A stretch of 60,640 nt of DNA from Okeania sp. KiyG1 (lineage in GTDB: Bacteria > Cyanobacteriota > Cyanobacteriia > Cyanobacteriales > Microcoleaceae): the NCBI RefSeq assembly GCF_014132355.1, contig NZ_BLZO01000030.1, forward strand, positions 1 to 60,640, in the 5' to 3' direction. The translations under genes and the position numbers were made by a program. Below are positions 1 through 8,838 of the stretch, in pieces. The first letter of the stretch is position 1, and every line of letters starts with the position of its first letter. Under the pieces are notes generated by a model that saw only the letters and a list, made by a program, of their open reading frames with translations, was not told the origin of the DNA and ran no database searches.

Positions 1-422
1 ATGAGAGCATGGAGCATCACGATACAGCCTTCACCAATACGGGCGTTAAATACTGTAGAGCGAAAGCCAATAAAAGACTCATCTCCGATATAGCAGGGGC
101 CGTGAATTAGGGCTTTGTGAGTGATAGAAACATCTTTACCTATCCATACAGAATAGCTTTGGTTGTCGTCTCCTACTACTCTTCCTTGTTCTAGGCCGTG
201 AATTACTACTCCATCTTGGATATTGCTTCCTGCGCCGATAAAGAAGGGAGTACCTTCGTCAGCACGAATGGATGTACCGGGAGCTACTAATACATGGGCT
301 CCCATGCGAACATCTCCAATAACATTAGAAAAGGAGTGAACATAAGAGCTACTATCTATCTTTGGCTGTGCCAAATTTTTTGACCAGGGGGTCGGTGGAG
401 CCGCTTCGTTGCGGTGTGGCAT
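1..422 (-). CDS. ccmM: CcmM, carboxysome scaffold protein (N-terminal part, cut by window edge)
   Basis: Reading down from an ATG at 422 gives [20 protein letters not shown] followed by a left-handed beta-helix hexapeptide pattern ([46 protein letters not shown]). This is the gamma-carbonic-anhydrase-like N-terminal domain of CcmM, which organises Rubisco and carbonic anhydrase inside beta-carboxysomes. The His of VIHG and of ITHKALIHG fit the metal-binding histidines of the family. About 140 codons are present; the C-terminal Rubisco small-subunit-like repeats lie beyond position 1. A GAAGGAG ribosome site precedes the ATG. It is the last gene in the window of the minus-strand order ccmK2-ccmK1-ccmL-ccmM. 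A MITE (474-666) separates it from ccmL. Confidence 0.93.
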   Translation of the reverse strand, partial: MPHRNEAAPPTPWSKNLAQPKIDSSSYVHSFSNVIGDVRMGAHVLVAPGTSIRADEGTPFFIGAGSNIQDGVVIHGLEQGRVVGDDNQSYSVWIGKDVSITHKALIHGPCYIGDESFIGFRSTVFNARIGEGCIVMLHAL

Positions 423-473
423 ATTTGTTTTTTCTCCTTCAGCTAAATGTTGGATGTTAGTGTATTAAATCAA

Positions 474-666
474 TGGCGTTGGTGAAAAGAGGTATGATAT
501 CTTCTCCGGATAAGAGCGCAAACAAAAAACTTTCTCCCTCTACATACTCTTTCTTCTTCTTTCTTTCCTCCTGACTCGGTCCTTCCTCCAGGGAGGGAGG
601 GGCGAGGGGTGGGTTGACTCCATAAATAATTAAGATTAATATCATACACGCTCTTCACCAACGCCA
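474..666. mobile_element. MITE between ccmL and ccmM (GGCGTTGGTGAA ends)
   Basis: A 193-bp insert is bounded by a 12-bp terminal inverted repeat, GGCGTTGGTGAA at 474-485 and TTCACCAACGCC at 655-666. Inside is a GC-rich, pyrimidine/purine-biased stretch with no convincing reading frame. It lies inside the carboxysome operon, so the ccmL-ccmM spacer is about 310 bases instead of the usual short gap. No target duplication could be fixed. Confidence 0.6.
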
Positions 667-733
667 AATAAATTTCTTACAGTTCAAGATTTCAACATCC
701 AACAGTTCAAGCTATTGTTAATTAATTGACTGT

Positions 734-1036
734 TCAACGATATTGGTCTTTTTTACTGTAGATCATGCCATTGTCCACCGCGATCGTGTCAATAATTGCG
801 ACTACTCTGGCATCTATAGGCAGTTGTTCACTACGAGGTATTTCACGAGCTGCTCCCCCACGACTAACCAAAACCCATTCATCTATTCCGGCTCCGACAT
901 TATCGGCAGCTACTTCATATTTAGGCAGTGGATGGCCTTCTTTGTCTATGAATTGCAGCAGAAGTAGCTTTGTTCCTTGCAAGCTAGGCTCTTTCTGGGT
1001 GCTGACAACAGTGCCACAAACTTTGGCAATTTGCAT
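734..1036 (-). CDS. ccmL: CcmL, carboxysome pentameric vertex protein
   Basis: A 100-residue protein of the EutN/CcmL family, starting MQIAKVCGTVVSTQKEPSLQ and containing the family segments GTKLLLLQ and VAADNVGAGIDEWVLVSRGG. CcmL forms pentamers that close the twelve vertices of the beta-carboxysome shell. The length is normal for the family. It lies third in the minus-strand ccm order, after ccmK1, but separated from it by almost 900 bases of repeats and a MITE. Co-transcription with ccmK therefore cannot be taken for granted. Confidence 0.95.
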   Translation of the reverse strand: MQIAKVCGTVVSTQKEPSLQGTKLLLLQFIDKEGHPLPKYEVAADNVGAGIDEWVLVSRGGAAREIPRSEQLPIDARVVAIIDTIAVDNGMIYSKKDQYR

Positions 1037-1912
1037 GATCTCTTAATTTAATTACATGATTTCAGATATTAGATTTTTAGATTGAAACCTGAAAAGTTTT
1101 TTTCACTCTCAGTTTGATTATGTGCTAGAATTTACTCACTAATGCTCGCTAATATTTCCTGTTTCTACCAAGAAGTGCCAATTTTTTCACTCTGTAGAAT
1201 GTCACGCTCATGCCTGAGTGCCATAACATATCCTTCAGCTTTCAATAAATATTGACTGATAATTACTGAGGGCTTTGATACATTAATTGCTGCATCTTTA
1301 GAGATATTTATCGCATTTGAAAAATTGCAGCTTTCAGCGGTCAGACTAAAAACAGAAACTATTTTGCGGTTCCAAACTCAGAGTTGAGGATTAAATAAAC
1401 TCCAGAGGTTCATGAATGGAACTATATCTGTTGACGGTATACTCCATTTAACTCTTGATAGATAATAAAACCCCATTCCCAGGAACACAGCTTTTAAAAG
1501 TAGGAAATTTACCGAATAATTAATAATTAATAATTAAATAATTCTGCTTTAAAGCCTCCCCTTTTAAGGGAAAAAAAGAAATAATATTTCCTTATATTCA
1601 ATCAAGAACGGTTTTAAGCAGAAGTAATTATCAATTATCCATTATCAATTATCCATTAATGAACTACTGTTGTTTTACTCTAGGAAACACTTTATAGTAC
1701 AGGATGGCAGAAATAACTAACCAGCTACAAAATCCTAAAAGCCTTACCAATCAAGTTTTTTGAGGGCGTTAGCGGAGCTTGGCGCTAGCCAATGCCATTT
1801 GCTTCGCATAACTATCGTTAACGCCCCTACGACTTTTGACTTCCGCGTAGCGGCACTAGGTAAATTATCTTTTTCAGTTCAATCTCAAAACCTGCTATCC
1901 GCAATCAAGTTA
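1037..1912. other. Repeat-filled spacer between ccmK1 and ccmL
   Basis: No gene is seen in this 876-base gap. It holds one MITE (about 1509-1666) and, at about 1762-1855, a GC-rich short dispersed repeat with GCGGAGC, GCTTCGCATAACTATCG and GTTAACGCCCCTAC pieces. Nearly the same repeat occurs at 5470-5560. Both look like typical cyanobacterial short interspersed sequences. Confidence 0.6.
1509..1666 (+). mobile_element. MITE family A copy (ACCGAATAATTAA ... TTAATGAA)
   Basis: The element begins ACCGAATAATTAATAATTAA, has the core AAAGCCTCCCCTTTTAAGGG, a CAATCAAGAACGGTTTTAA segment, then repeated ATTATCAATTATCC and ends TTAATGAA. Related copies, often with different internal repeat numbers, are at about 5587-5750, 11346-11476, 23780-23978, 26957-27062, 28951-29146, 42929-43254, 51553-51966 and 55884-56053. 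No transposase is encoded. Confidence 0.65.
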
Positions 1913-2251
1913 TTATCTGTTTACTGGACGAATAGAAGATGTGCTGTCACGAAACTGTTCTACCTCTTCTGTATAACGAATAGGTAAAACATACTCTAGG
2001 TTTTCATGGGGACGAGCGATGATATGGGTAGACATTGTTTGGCCTCCATTTACCCGCTTGACGTTATCAACTCCTGCTGCTACAGAAGCTTGTACTTCAG
2101 ATACATCTCCGCGAATTATTACAGTTACCCGACCACTACCAATTTTTTCATAGCCAACAAGGGTGACTCGTGCAGCTTTCACCATTGCATCTGCTGCTTC
2201 TACGACTGCTGGAAAGCCTAGGGTTTCTACCATCCCGACGGCAATTGACAT
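1913..2251 (-). CDS. ccmK1: CcmK1-type carboxysome hexameric shell protein
   Basis: A 112-residue single-BMC-domain protein ([20 protein letters not shown] ... [20 protein letters not shown] ... [18 protein letters not shown]). These hexamers tile the flat faces of the beta-carboxysome, and the KIGSGR loop lines the central pore. The C-terminal tail ([15 protein letters not shown]) is longer than that of its neighbour, as in CcmK1 relative to CcmK2 of other cyanobacteria. It is second in the minus-strand order K2-K1-L-M. The K1/K2 assignment rests on length and order. Confidence 0.93.
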   Translation of the reverse strand: MSIAVGMVETLGFPAVVEAADAMVKAARVTLVGYEKIGSGRVTVIIRGDVSEVQASVAAGVDNVKRVNGGQTMSTHIIARPHENLEYVLPIRYTEEVEQFRDSTSSIRPVNR

Positions 2252-2680
2252 TATTCTTACTCCGTGATATACTTTTGCTTTACTTGTATATGTATTAACT
2301 TTTCTTAGTTATGGCTACTTGGAATAATCATTGCTTTTCCAAATAATGCCCGATGTTGGGGAGCGATCAATTCCTAAATTTACTAGAATTTTAGATGATA
2401 ATTTTTGAATGCTTTCCTGGAATGGGCAATCTCTTGAGAATGATTGCCCTAAAATCTTAGGGTAAAGTTGGTGTTTTTGCTCACAGAACCTAAAGCACGA
2501 TCTTAAAGCTTGTGAATTTAGCATTCTTCATTACAGATGTATATTTTTGATCTGCAAAGTTACTTAGCTCTAAGACTTTAATCATTATGTTTGCAGCTAT
2601 CTGCAAAAAAAATATTTCATCAACCAGCTCTAGTCAAAATATTTGTAGTATTTCTCACTGCCTCAAATGAGTCTTGCTAA
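2252..2680. other. Spacer between ccmK2 and ccmK1, no gene seen
   Basis: This AT-rich 429-base spacer has no convincing coding sequence, and no MITE was recognised in it. It is long for two adjacent shell genes that are usually close together, so a separate promoter for ccmK1 is possible but was not identified. Confidence 0.4.
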
Positions 2681-2992
2681 CTAATAAGTTCGGAACTGAT
2701 CGACTTCTTCAGTATATCGAATTGGTAATACATACTCTAAGTTTTCGTGGGGACGAGCAATAATATGAGTGGATACTACCTCACCACCGTTAACTCGTTT
2801 GGCTGATTCTATACCTGCAGCCACAGAAGCTTGTACTTCCGATACATCTCCTCGGACAATTACTGTTACACGAGCGCTACCAATTTTCTCGTAACCGACC
2901 AGAGTAACTCTAGCTGCTTTAACCATCGCATCCGCAGCTTCTACTACCGCTGGAAACCCTCTAGTTTCAATCATTCCTACCGCAATTGGCAT
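2681..2992 (-). CDS. ccmK2: CcmK2-type carboxysome hexameric shell protein
   Basis: A 103-residue BMC-domain protein ([20 protein letters not shown] ... [20 protein letters not shown] ... [15 protein letters not shown]). It is nearly identical to the next gene apart from the shorter C-terminus, and has the length typical of CcmK2, the main shell facet protein. Upstream is TAGGAGG close to the ATG, a strong ribosome site. It is the first gene of the minus-strand ccm order and is divergent from ndhF at 3391, so the 400 bases between them carry both promoters. Confidence 0.95.
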   Translation of the reverse strand: MPIAVGMIETRGFPAVVEAADAMVKAARVTLVGYEKIGSARVTVIVRGDVSEVQASVAAGIESAKRVNGGEVVSTHIIARPHENLEYVLPIRYTEEVDQFRTY

Positions 2993-3390
2993 TTTTTTTC
3001 CTCCTATTGACCAATAGTTAACTTAAGCATTGAGGCCAGTGTCGTCTCTAGATAGTTTTCAAGGGAATCCCCATTTTTATGATTAAATCTATCAAAATGC
3101 TATAGCTTTAGCATAGAGAAACATGGCATCGTTGACAATAGCAACTATCATCATAATTCATAATTGTAGATATTTATAAAAATAAATTCCCTAAAATTGA
3201 AATCTTTGGACTTAATGACTTAATTATGAATTCAACGATCCTCAGTCTCCAGATACTAATCCTAAATTTTTTTATTACTTTTGGAACCATGCTCTTTAGG
3301 AGTAGGAAAATCAGTACATATACTTATAATAACTTGAACCTATATTAATCATATATATTTATTTTAACAGCGAAGGTAAACAAATAATAA
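2993..3390. promoter_or_regulatory. Divergent control region of ccmK2 and ndhF
   Basis: This AT-rich 398-base interval separates two head-to-head CO2-concentrating units. It is the natural place for binding of the LysR-type regulators (CcmR/NdhR or CmpR) known to control such genes in cyanobacteria, but no operator is certain. The ndhF ATG at 3391 has only GAAGG (about 3373) as a weak ribosome-site candidate, rather far upstream. Confidence 0.4.
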
Positions 3391-5235
3391 ATGATAGAAT
3401 TTCTGACTCAAAACTGTTGGTGGATACCTTTTTATAGCTTAGTTGGATCAATTTTGACTTTACCCTGGTCAATAGGGATAATCCAACGCACAGGACCACG
3501 GCCAGCAGCTTATTTTAATATTTTTATGACGTTATTGGCCTTTATTCATGGTTCCATTGTTTATCAAGCTGTCTGGAGCCAAGAACGACGAGAAATCATA
3601 TTCAACTGGCTACAAACGGCAGACCTCAACTTATCTTTTGCCTTTAATATCTCATCTGTAACCGTTGGAGCAATGGATGTTGTGACGGGTTTTAGTCTAT
3701 TAGCCCAACTTTATGCCTTGGGGTATTTAGAAAAAGATTGGGCGCTAGCCAGATTTTTTGGACTAATGGGATTTTTTGAGGCAGCAATGAGTGGCTTAAC
3801 AATTAGTGACTCTTTGTTCATTTCCTATGCTTTGCTAGAAATGCTGACTCTTTCTACTTATTTATTAGTAGGTTTCTGGTATGCTCAACCTCTGGTCGTC
3901 ACAGCAGCTAGAGATGCATTTTTAACAAAGCGGGTGGGAGATGTTTTGCTACTTATGGGAGTAGTTGCCATATCAGCTTTGGCTGGAAGCATGAATTTTA
4001 GTGACCTATATGAATGGGCTGAAAGAGTAGAACTTTCTCCTATTACAGGTAATTTGTTAGGGTTGGCTTTGATTGCGGGGCCAATAGGTAAATGCGCTCA
4101 ATTTCCTCTGCATCTATGGTTGGATGAGGCAATGGAGGGGCCAAATCCTGCTTCGATTTTGCGGAACACTGTGGTGGTTGCCATCGGAGCTTATGTAATG
4201 ATCCAAATGCAGCCGATTTTAATTATTGCTCCTGTGGCTTTAAATGTATTAGTGGCGATCGGAACTGTAACGGCGATCGGAGCTTCTCTAGTTGCTCTGG
4301 CTCAAATTGACCTTAAGCGTACTTTGTGTCATTCTACTAGCGCTTACCTGGGTTTAGTGTTTATTTCTGTTGGTACAGAATGGACTGGTTTTGGCTTGCT
4401 ATTACTGTTGGCTCATTGCATTGCTAAAGCACTATTATTTATGAGTGCTGGGGGTGTAATATTAACTACTAATAGCCAAGACCTTACAGAGATGGGGGGG
4501 TTGTGGTCTCGAATGCCGGTTACTACAAGTTCTTTTTTGGTAGGCACTGCAGGTTTAATCGGGTTACTACCTTTAGGGGGTTTCTGGGCGTTACGCCAAG
4601 GTTTGGATGTGTTTTGGATTATCGATCCTTGGGTAGTACCTATTTTGTTATTTGTTAATTTCTTGACTGCTTTAAATTTAACCCGTGTTTACCGTCTGGT
4701 ATTCTTGGGTGAATTTCAGCAGAAAACGAAACGCGCGCCAGAAGTTCCCTGGGCGATGGCTGTACCGATGGTATCGTTAATTATCGTTACTCTACTGACA
4801 CCGATAATGATGCAACGGTTATCACTGTTACCTGACTGGGGTTATCTCAACTTAGCTGTTGTTGTCTTGTTAGTTGCATCTGGTTTGATTGGTGTTATTT
4901 TTGGTAGCATGATCGATTTAGGTAGATGTTGGTCTCGACCAATATATGCTCCTTTGCGTTTTGTTCAAGATTTGCTTGCTTATGATTTCTATATCTATCG
5001 CTTCTACAATGTAACTGTGGTATTTGTAGTTACTCAAATTTCAAGGTTAAATGCTTGGGTTGACCGTTATATTGTTGATGGAGTTGTTAATTTAGTTGGC
5101 TTGGCAACGATTTTTAGTGGGGAAGGTTTGAAGTATGGGGTGTCTGGTAAAGGCCAATCTTATGTGCTTACTATTCTGATAGGGGTTAGTGTTTTGGGGG
5201 TTTTGGCGCTGTGGTCAATCGATTTTAGTTTTTGA
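3391..5235 (+). CDS. ndhF4: NdhF subunit of a CO2-uptake NDH-1 complex (NdhF4-like)
   Basis: A 614-residue polytopic membrane protein of the Nqo12/NdhF family. Conserved antiporter-like features include GPIGKCAQFPLHLWLDEAMEG around residue 230, with the lysine and histidine of the proton channel, and HCIAKALLFMSAG near residue 340. In cyanobacteria NdhF3/NdhF4 proteins belong to the NDH-1MS complexes, which drive hydration of CO2 to bicarbonate at the thylakoid membrane with NdhD3/4 and CupA/B. The position next to ccm genes fits the CO2-uptake forms, and the F4 choice is an inference. The expected ndhD and cup partners are not downstream; a repeat region follows instead. Confidence 0.85.
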   Translation: MIEFLTQNCWWIPFYSLVGSILTLPWSIGIIQRTGPRPAAYFNIFMTLLAFIHGSIVYQAVWSQERREIIFNWLQTADLNLSFAFNISSVTVGAMDVVTGFSLLAQLYALGYLEKDWALARFFGLMGFFEAAMSGLTISDSLFISYALLEMLTLSTYLLVGFWYAQPLVVTAARDAFLTKRVGDVLLLMGVVAISALAGSMNFSDLYEWAERVELSPITGNLLGLALIAGPIGKCAQFPLHLWLDEAMEGPNPASILRNTVVVAIGAYVMIQMQPILIIAPVALNVLVAIGTVTAIGASLVALAQIDLKRTLCHSTSAYLGLVFISVGTEWTGFGLLLLLAHCIAKALLFMSAGGVILTTNSQDLTEMGGLWSRMPVTTSSFLVGTAGLIGLLPLGGFWALRQGLDVFWIIDPWVVPILLFVNFLTALNLTRVYRLVFLGEFQQKTKRAPEVPWAMAVPMVSLIIVTLLTPIMMQRLSLLPDWGYLNLAVVVLLVASGLIGVIFGSMIDLGRCWSRPIYAPLRFVQDLLAYDFYIYRFYNVTVVFVVTQISRLNAWVDRYIVDGVVNLVGLATIFSGEGLKYGVSGKGQSYVLTILIGVSVLGVLALWSIDFSF

Positions 5236-6102
5236 AGGTAAGGAAGAAGGAAGAAGGAAGAGGGAAGAAGGAAGAGGGAAGAAGGAAGAAGGCAGAAGGA
5301 TTAAATTTATTGGGGTGGGGGATGGGGAGGGTCGATCTAAATTTAATGTTGAGCAATTAAGAATAGCGCGGAACCCTCTCCGATGGAACATTTTAGTCGT
5401 GTCACGCCACTAACTACTAGACCGATACATCTAATTTTATCAGGACTTACGCAGAGACTCTACATACAGGGAGGGCGTTTTGCTCCGCAACATATAAAGC
5501 GGAGCTTTGCGGAACGCAAATGCCATTTGCTTCGCATAACTATCGTTAACGCCCCTACAGATGGTGTGTGATTTGATATGCGTGCTTCATTAATTGATAA
5601 TGGATAATTGATAATTGATAATTACCTCTGGTTAAAACCGTTCTTGATTGAATATCAGGAGATATTATTTCTTTTTTTTCCCCTTAAAAGGGGAGGCTTT
5701 AAACCAGAATTATTTAATTATTAATAATTGATAATTAATAATTCGGTAAGTCCCGTTTATGCAGAGGGGCGGGGGCGCAGGGCTAATTCATTGTCGCCAG
5801 AGAATATTTACAACTCTATATTTTTGGTTAACTAACTCTAGTGTCGTGTCAAGCTGAAAATGGTGTATTAAATTTTTGAGTATAATTCTTGCTCTGACTA
5901 AGGTTTAGAGAATTTTCCTAAAACACTATTTCAAGCTTGACGCGCTACTAGCAAGATGTACAAAATTTCAAAGGATACAATTTTTCTCCCTTGACAATGA
6001 ATTGACAAATGCTCCCCTCTTCCCCTCCTGGGAGGGGAGGGGCTAGGGTGGGTCCCCTACTCCCCTACTACCTTTTTCTAAGTTTGACAATAAATTGACC
6101 CA
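5236..6102. repeat. Repeat-rich intergenic region after ndhF
   Basis: It contains a purine run of GGAAGAAGGAAGA units (5240-5300), a GC-rich dispersed repeat (about 5470-5560, related to 1762-1855), a reverse-oriented MITE family A copy (about 5587-5750) and poly-pyrimidine CCCCTACTCCCC tracts. No gene was recognised. Confidence 0.6.
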
Positions 6103-6458
6103 GGGGCGGGGGCGGGTTTACCCAGTCGTGGGTGACACCATTAATTTAACGCGGATTATTGGGGCAGGGGCGGGTTTACCCAGTCGTGGGTGACACCATT
6201 AATTTAACGCGGATTATTGGGGCAGGGGCGGGTTTACCCAGTCGTGGGTGACACCATTAATTTAACGCGGATTATTGGGGCAGGGGCGGGTTTACCCAGT
6301 CGTGGGTGACACCATTAATTTAAGGCGGATTATTGGGGCAGGGGCGGGTTTACCCAGTCGTGGGTGACACCATTAATTTAAGGCGGATTATTGGGGCAGG
6401 GGCGGGTTTACCCAGTCGTGGGTGACACCATTAATTTAAGGCGGAACCCGCCCCTACT
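6103..6458. repeat. 58-bp tandem repeat, six copies
   Basis: The CCCAGTCGTGGG core recurs at 6121, 6179, 6237, 6295, 6353 and 6411, exactly 58 bases apart. Copies 1-3 read TTTAACGCGG and copies 4-6 read TTTAAGGCGG, so the array grew from two variants. Each unit holds a small hairpin (ACCC-AGTCGT-GGGT). The array is closed by AACCCGCCCCTA, the complement of the repeated AGGGGCGGGTT, so the ancestor was itself an inverted-repeat element. No reading frame is conserved. Confidence 0.85.
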
Positions 6459-6459
6459 A

Positions 6460-6770
6460 TAGACATCTCCAATAATAAAAAATAAAATTAATTATCGTAC
6501 ATAAATCGGCGTTGCTGAATTGAAGTATGAATGTGTGATTGTTTGGTTCTCGCCTTCGCCCCCGCGCATCCCCCGTTCAACAAAAAGCGCAGCAACATCT
6601 GGCTTCCCCCGATCCTGCGGGGGACGGGAGGGGGATCAAGGGGGACTTTTAGAGTTTTATTCCCCCCAATGGGTGGGGGCTAGGGGGGCTTGCATCATAC
6701 CCAGAATCAGCAACGCCCGTACATAAATCATTAATTATTTCCACCTACTCCCTATTTTTTGGAGATGTCT
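6460..6770. mobile_element. Nested MITE with TAGACATCTCC ends, upstream of the transporter
   Basis: TAGACATCTCCAA at 6460 and TTGGAGATGTCTT at 6758-6770 form terminal inverted repeats. These ends are the same as those of the dead IS5-like copies at 38391 and 43405, which suggests those enzymes once moved it. A second pair, GGCGTTGCTGAATT (about 6508) and CAGAATCAGCAACGCC (about 6699-6715), is nested inside, marking a second MITE that jumped into the first. The right end sits directly before the start codon at 6772. Confidence 0.65.
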
Positions 6771-6771
6771 T

Positions 6772-8166
6772 ATGAATAACTCTTTCCCTCAAACTGAAAA
6801 ACTTAACTTCTGGACTAAATTAGCTTATGGTGCTGGCGATCTAGGTCCGGCAATTTGCGCTAATATCCAGGTATTTTTCTTGCTGTATTTTTTTACTAAT
6901 GTTGCTGGTTTACCTGCTGGTATTGCGGGTAGTATTTTGATGATTGGGAAAATTTCTGATGCTATTAATGACCCGATAATTGGGGTGATGAGCGATCGCA
7001 CTGTTCATCCTTGGGGTAGACGTTATCCTTGGATGGTTTTTGGTGCTATTCCTTTTGGGATTTTATTTTTTTTGCAGTGGATAGTTCCTAGTACTAATCA
7101 GTCTTTTTTATTTTGGTATTATGTGATAATTGCTATTTTATTTAATATTGCTTATACAGTTGTTAATCTTCCCTACGCGGCTTTAACTCCAGAGTTAACA
7201 CAAAATTATCATGAACGAACAAGTTTAAATAGTTTCAGATTTGCTTTTTCTATTGGTGGTAGTATTCTTTCTTTAGTTCTTGCTCAATTAATTTTTTCTC
7301 TTTTCCCAGATAATCCTATTCAACAGTATATAGTTTTGGGTATTGTCTGTTCAGTAATTTCTGTTTTACCTATTTATTGGTGTTTTTTTGGAACTCGCAA
7401 ACGGACACTTTCTGCTAATAAAAAACAGGAGGAAGATAATAATACTAATTTACCAATTATTGAACAAATTCGAGTTGCTTTTAATAACGGTCCGTTTTTA
7501 TTTGTGATTGGTATTTATCTGTGTTCTTGGTTGGGAGTGCAATTAACTGCTTCGATTTTGCCTTATTTTGTAATTAATTGGATGGGGTTACCGGAATCGA
7601 CTTTTCCTCAAGTTGCGATCGCTGTTCAAGGTACTGCTTTAACTATGTTGTTTGTTTGGAGTTTTGTTAGTAAAAAACTGGGGAAGAAAGCTGTTTATTT
7701 TATGGGTGTTTGTTTGTGGATAATTGCTCAGGGTGGGTTATTTTTTATTCAACCTGGACAGGTTGGTTTATTGTATTGTTTGGCAATAATTGCTGGTTTT
7801 GGGGTGTCAATTGCTTATTTAATTCCTTGGTCAATGATTCCTGATGTTATCGATTTAGATGAGTTAAATACTGGGCAAAGAAGAGAGGGAATTTTTTATT
7901 CTTTTATGGTTTTTTTGCAGAAGGTAGGGTTAGCTATTGGATTGTTTTTAGTAGGGGTAGCTTTGGATATTGCTGGATTTATTGAAAGTGTTCCTGGGGA
8001 GACTCCACCTATTCAACCGGACTCTGCTCTTTTGGCAATTCGTGTGGCAATTGGTCTGTTACCTACTGTGTTTTTAATTGTTGGATTATTGTTGGCTTAT
8101 TTATATCCTATTACAAGGGAAGTACATGATGAAATTTTATTGAAGTTGAAGGAAAGGAAAGAATAA
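6772..8166 (+). CDS. GPH-family (MFS) sugar:cation symporter-like transporter
   Basis: A 464-residue protein with about 12 hydrophobic segments, close in pattern to the glycoside-pentoside-hexuronide:cation symporters (MelB group). Marks are KLAYGAGDLGPAI at residues 12-24, GKISDAINDPIIGVMSDR near 70 and WSMIPDVIDLDELNTGQRRE near 350. It probably moves a sugar or glycoside across the inner membrane with a cation; the substrate cannot be told. The start at 6772 is chosen because GGAG (6761-6764) is seven bases upstream. That GGAG is the terminal repeat of the preceding MITE. Confidence 0.85.
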   Translation: MNNSFPQTEKLNFWTKLAYGAGDLGPAICANIQVFFLLYFFTNVAGLPAGIAGSILMIGKISDAINDPIIGVMSDRTVHPWGRRYPWMVFGAIPFGILFFLQWIVPSTNQSFLFWYYVIIAILFNIAYTVVNLPYAALTPELTQNYHERTSLNSFRFAFSIGGSILSLVLAQLIFSLFPDNPIQQYIVLGIVCSVISVLPIYWCFFGTRKRTLSANKKQEEDNNTNLPIIEQIRVAFNNGPFLFVIGIYLCSWLGVQLTASILPYFVINWMGLPESTFPQVAIAVQGTALTMLFVWSFVSKKLGKKAVYFMGVCLWIIAQGGLFFIQPGQVGLLYCLAIIAGFGVSIAYLIPWSMIPDVIDLDELNTGQRREGIFYSFMVFLQKVGLAIGLFLVGVALDIAGFIESVPGETPPIQPDSALLAIRVAIGLLPTVFLIVGLLLAYLYPITREVHDEILLKLKERKE

Positions 8167-8838
8167 AAAGGTGTTAGGTTTTAGGTGGTAGGTGGTAGGT
8201 TTTAGGTGGTAGGTTTTAGGTGGTAGGTTTTAGGTTTTAGGTTTTAGGTGGAAAGTCTAATAGACATCTTCAGAAAAAAGGAATAGGGAATAGGGAATAG
8301 GGGGAAATAATTGATTATTTATGCCGATAATTGATTTTATTTTTAATTGTTGGAGATGTCTAATAGGCATCTGGTGAAAAATAAATAAACTTTTTAATTA
8401 GAGCAAGCTTTGGAAATAAAACTTCACCCTAAAAAATCCTTTTTTGTGCCTTTTTTGTAAACATATCTTACCGAAAAATTGTGGTCTAAAACCTAATTAA
8501 TAAATATTTGCTACAAATAGCTAGGATATTTCTTAGGAGTCATAATTCAGGAGTAATGAGTCAGAATAAATGGCTTAAATACCATTTTTAGGTCGTAAAT
8601 AATCCTTTTTGTCAAAGGGCATATCCTGTAAAATATTTTTATTCCTCTTACTATTGGTAACATTATTTTTTAAATCTGGTCTAAAAACTCCCTTTTAAAA
8701 GGGATAAAAAAATAGACTATTCCTAATGTCAAGCCTCCTTATTACAGAGGTACTGATAACTGATAACTGATAACTGATAACTGAAATGACCTGTTGCCTA
8801 CTCCTGCAAAAAATCTATATCTTTTTCGGAGAAGTCTG
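8167..8838. repeat. Intergenic repeats, MITE and low-complexity DNA
   Basis: It starts with a TTTTAGGTGGTAGG low-complexity run (8170-8250). A 102-bp MITE follows with TAGACATCTTC at 8261 and GGAGATGTCTA ending at 8362. Later a CCTCCTTATTACAGAGGTA segment and four TGATAACTGA units (8755-8785) are followed by GAAATGACC. The complement of those units occurs at about 14469. No gene was seen. Confidence 0.6.

Noticed and set aside
457-667. Two small frames in the ccmL-ccmM gap
   Set aside because: They run through a MITE with GC-rich low-complexity sequence and have no ribosome site or family resemblance.
6520-6726. 68-codon plus-strand frame
   Set aside because: It lies in the nested MITE, with G-run low complexity and no family match.
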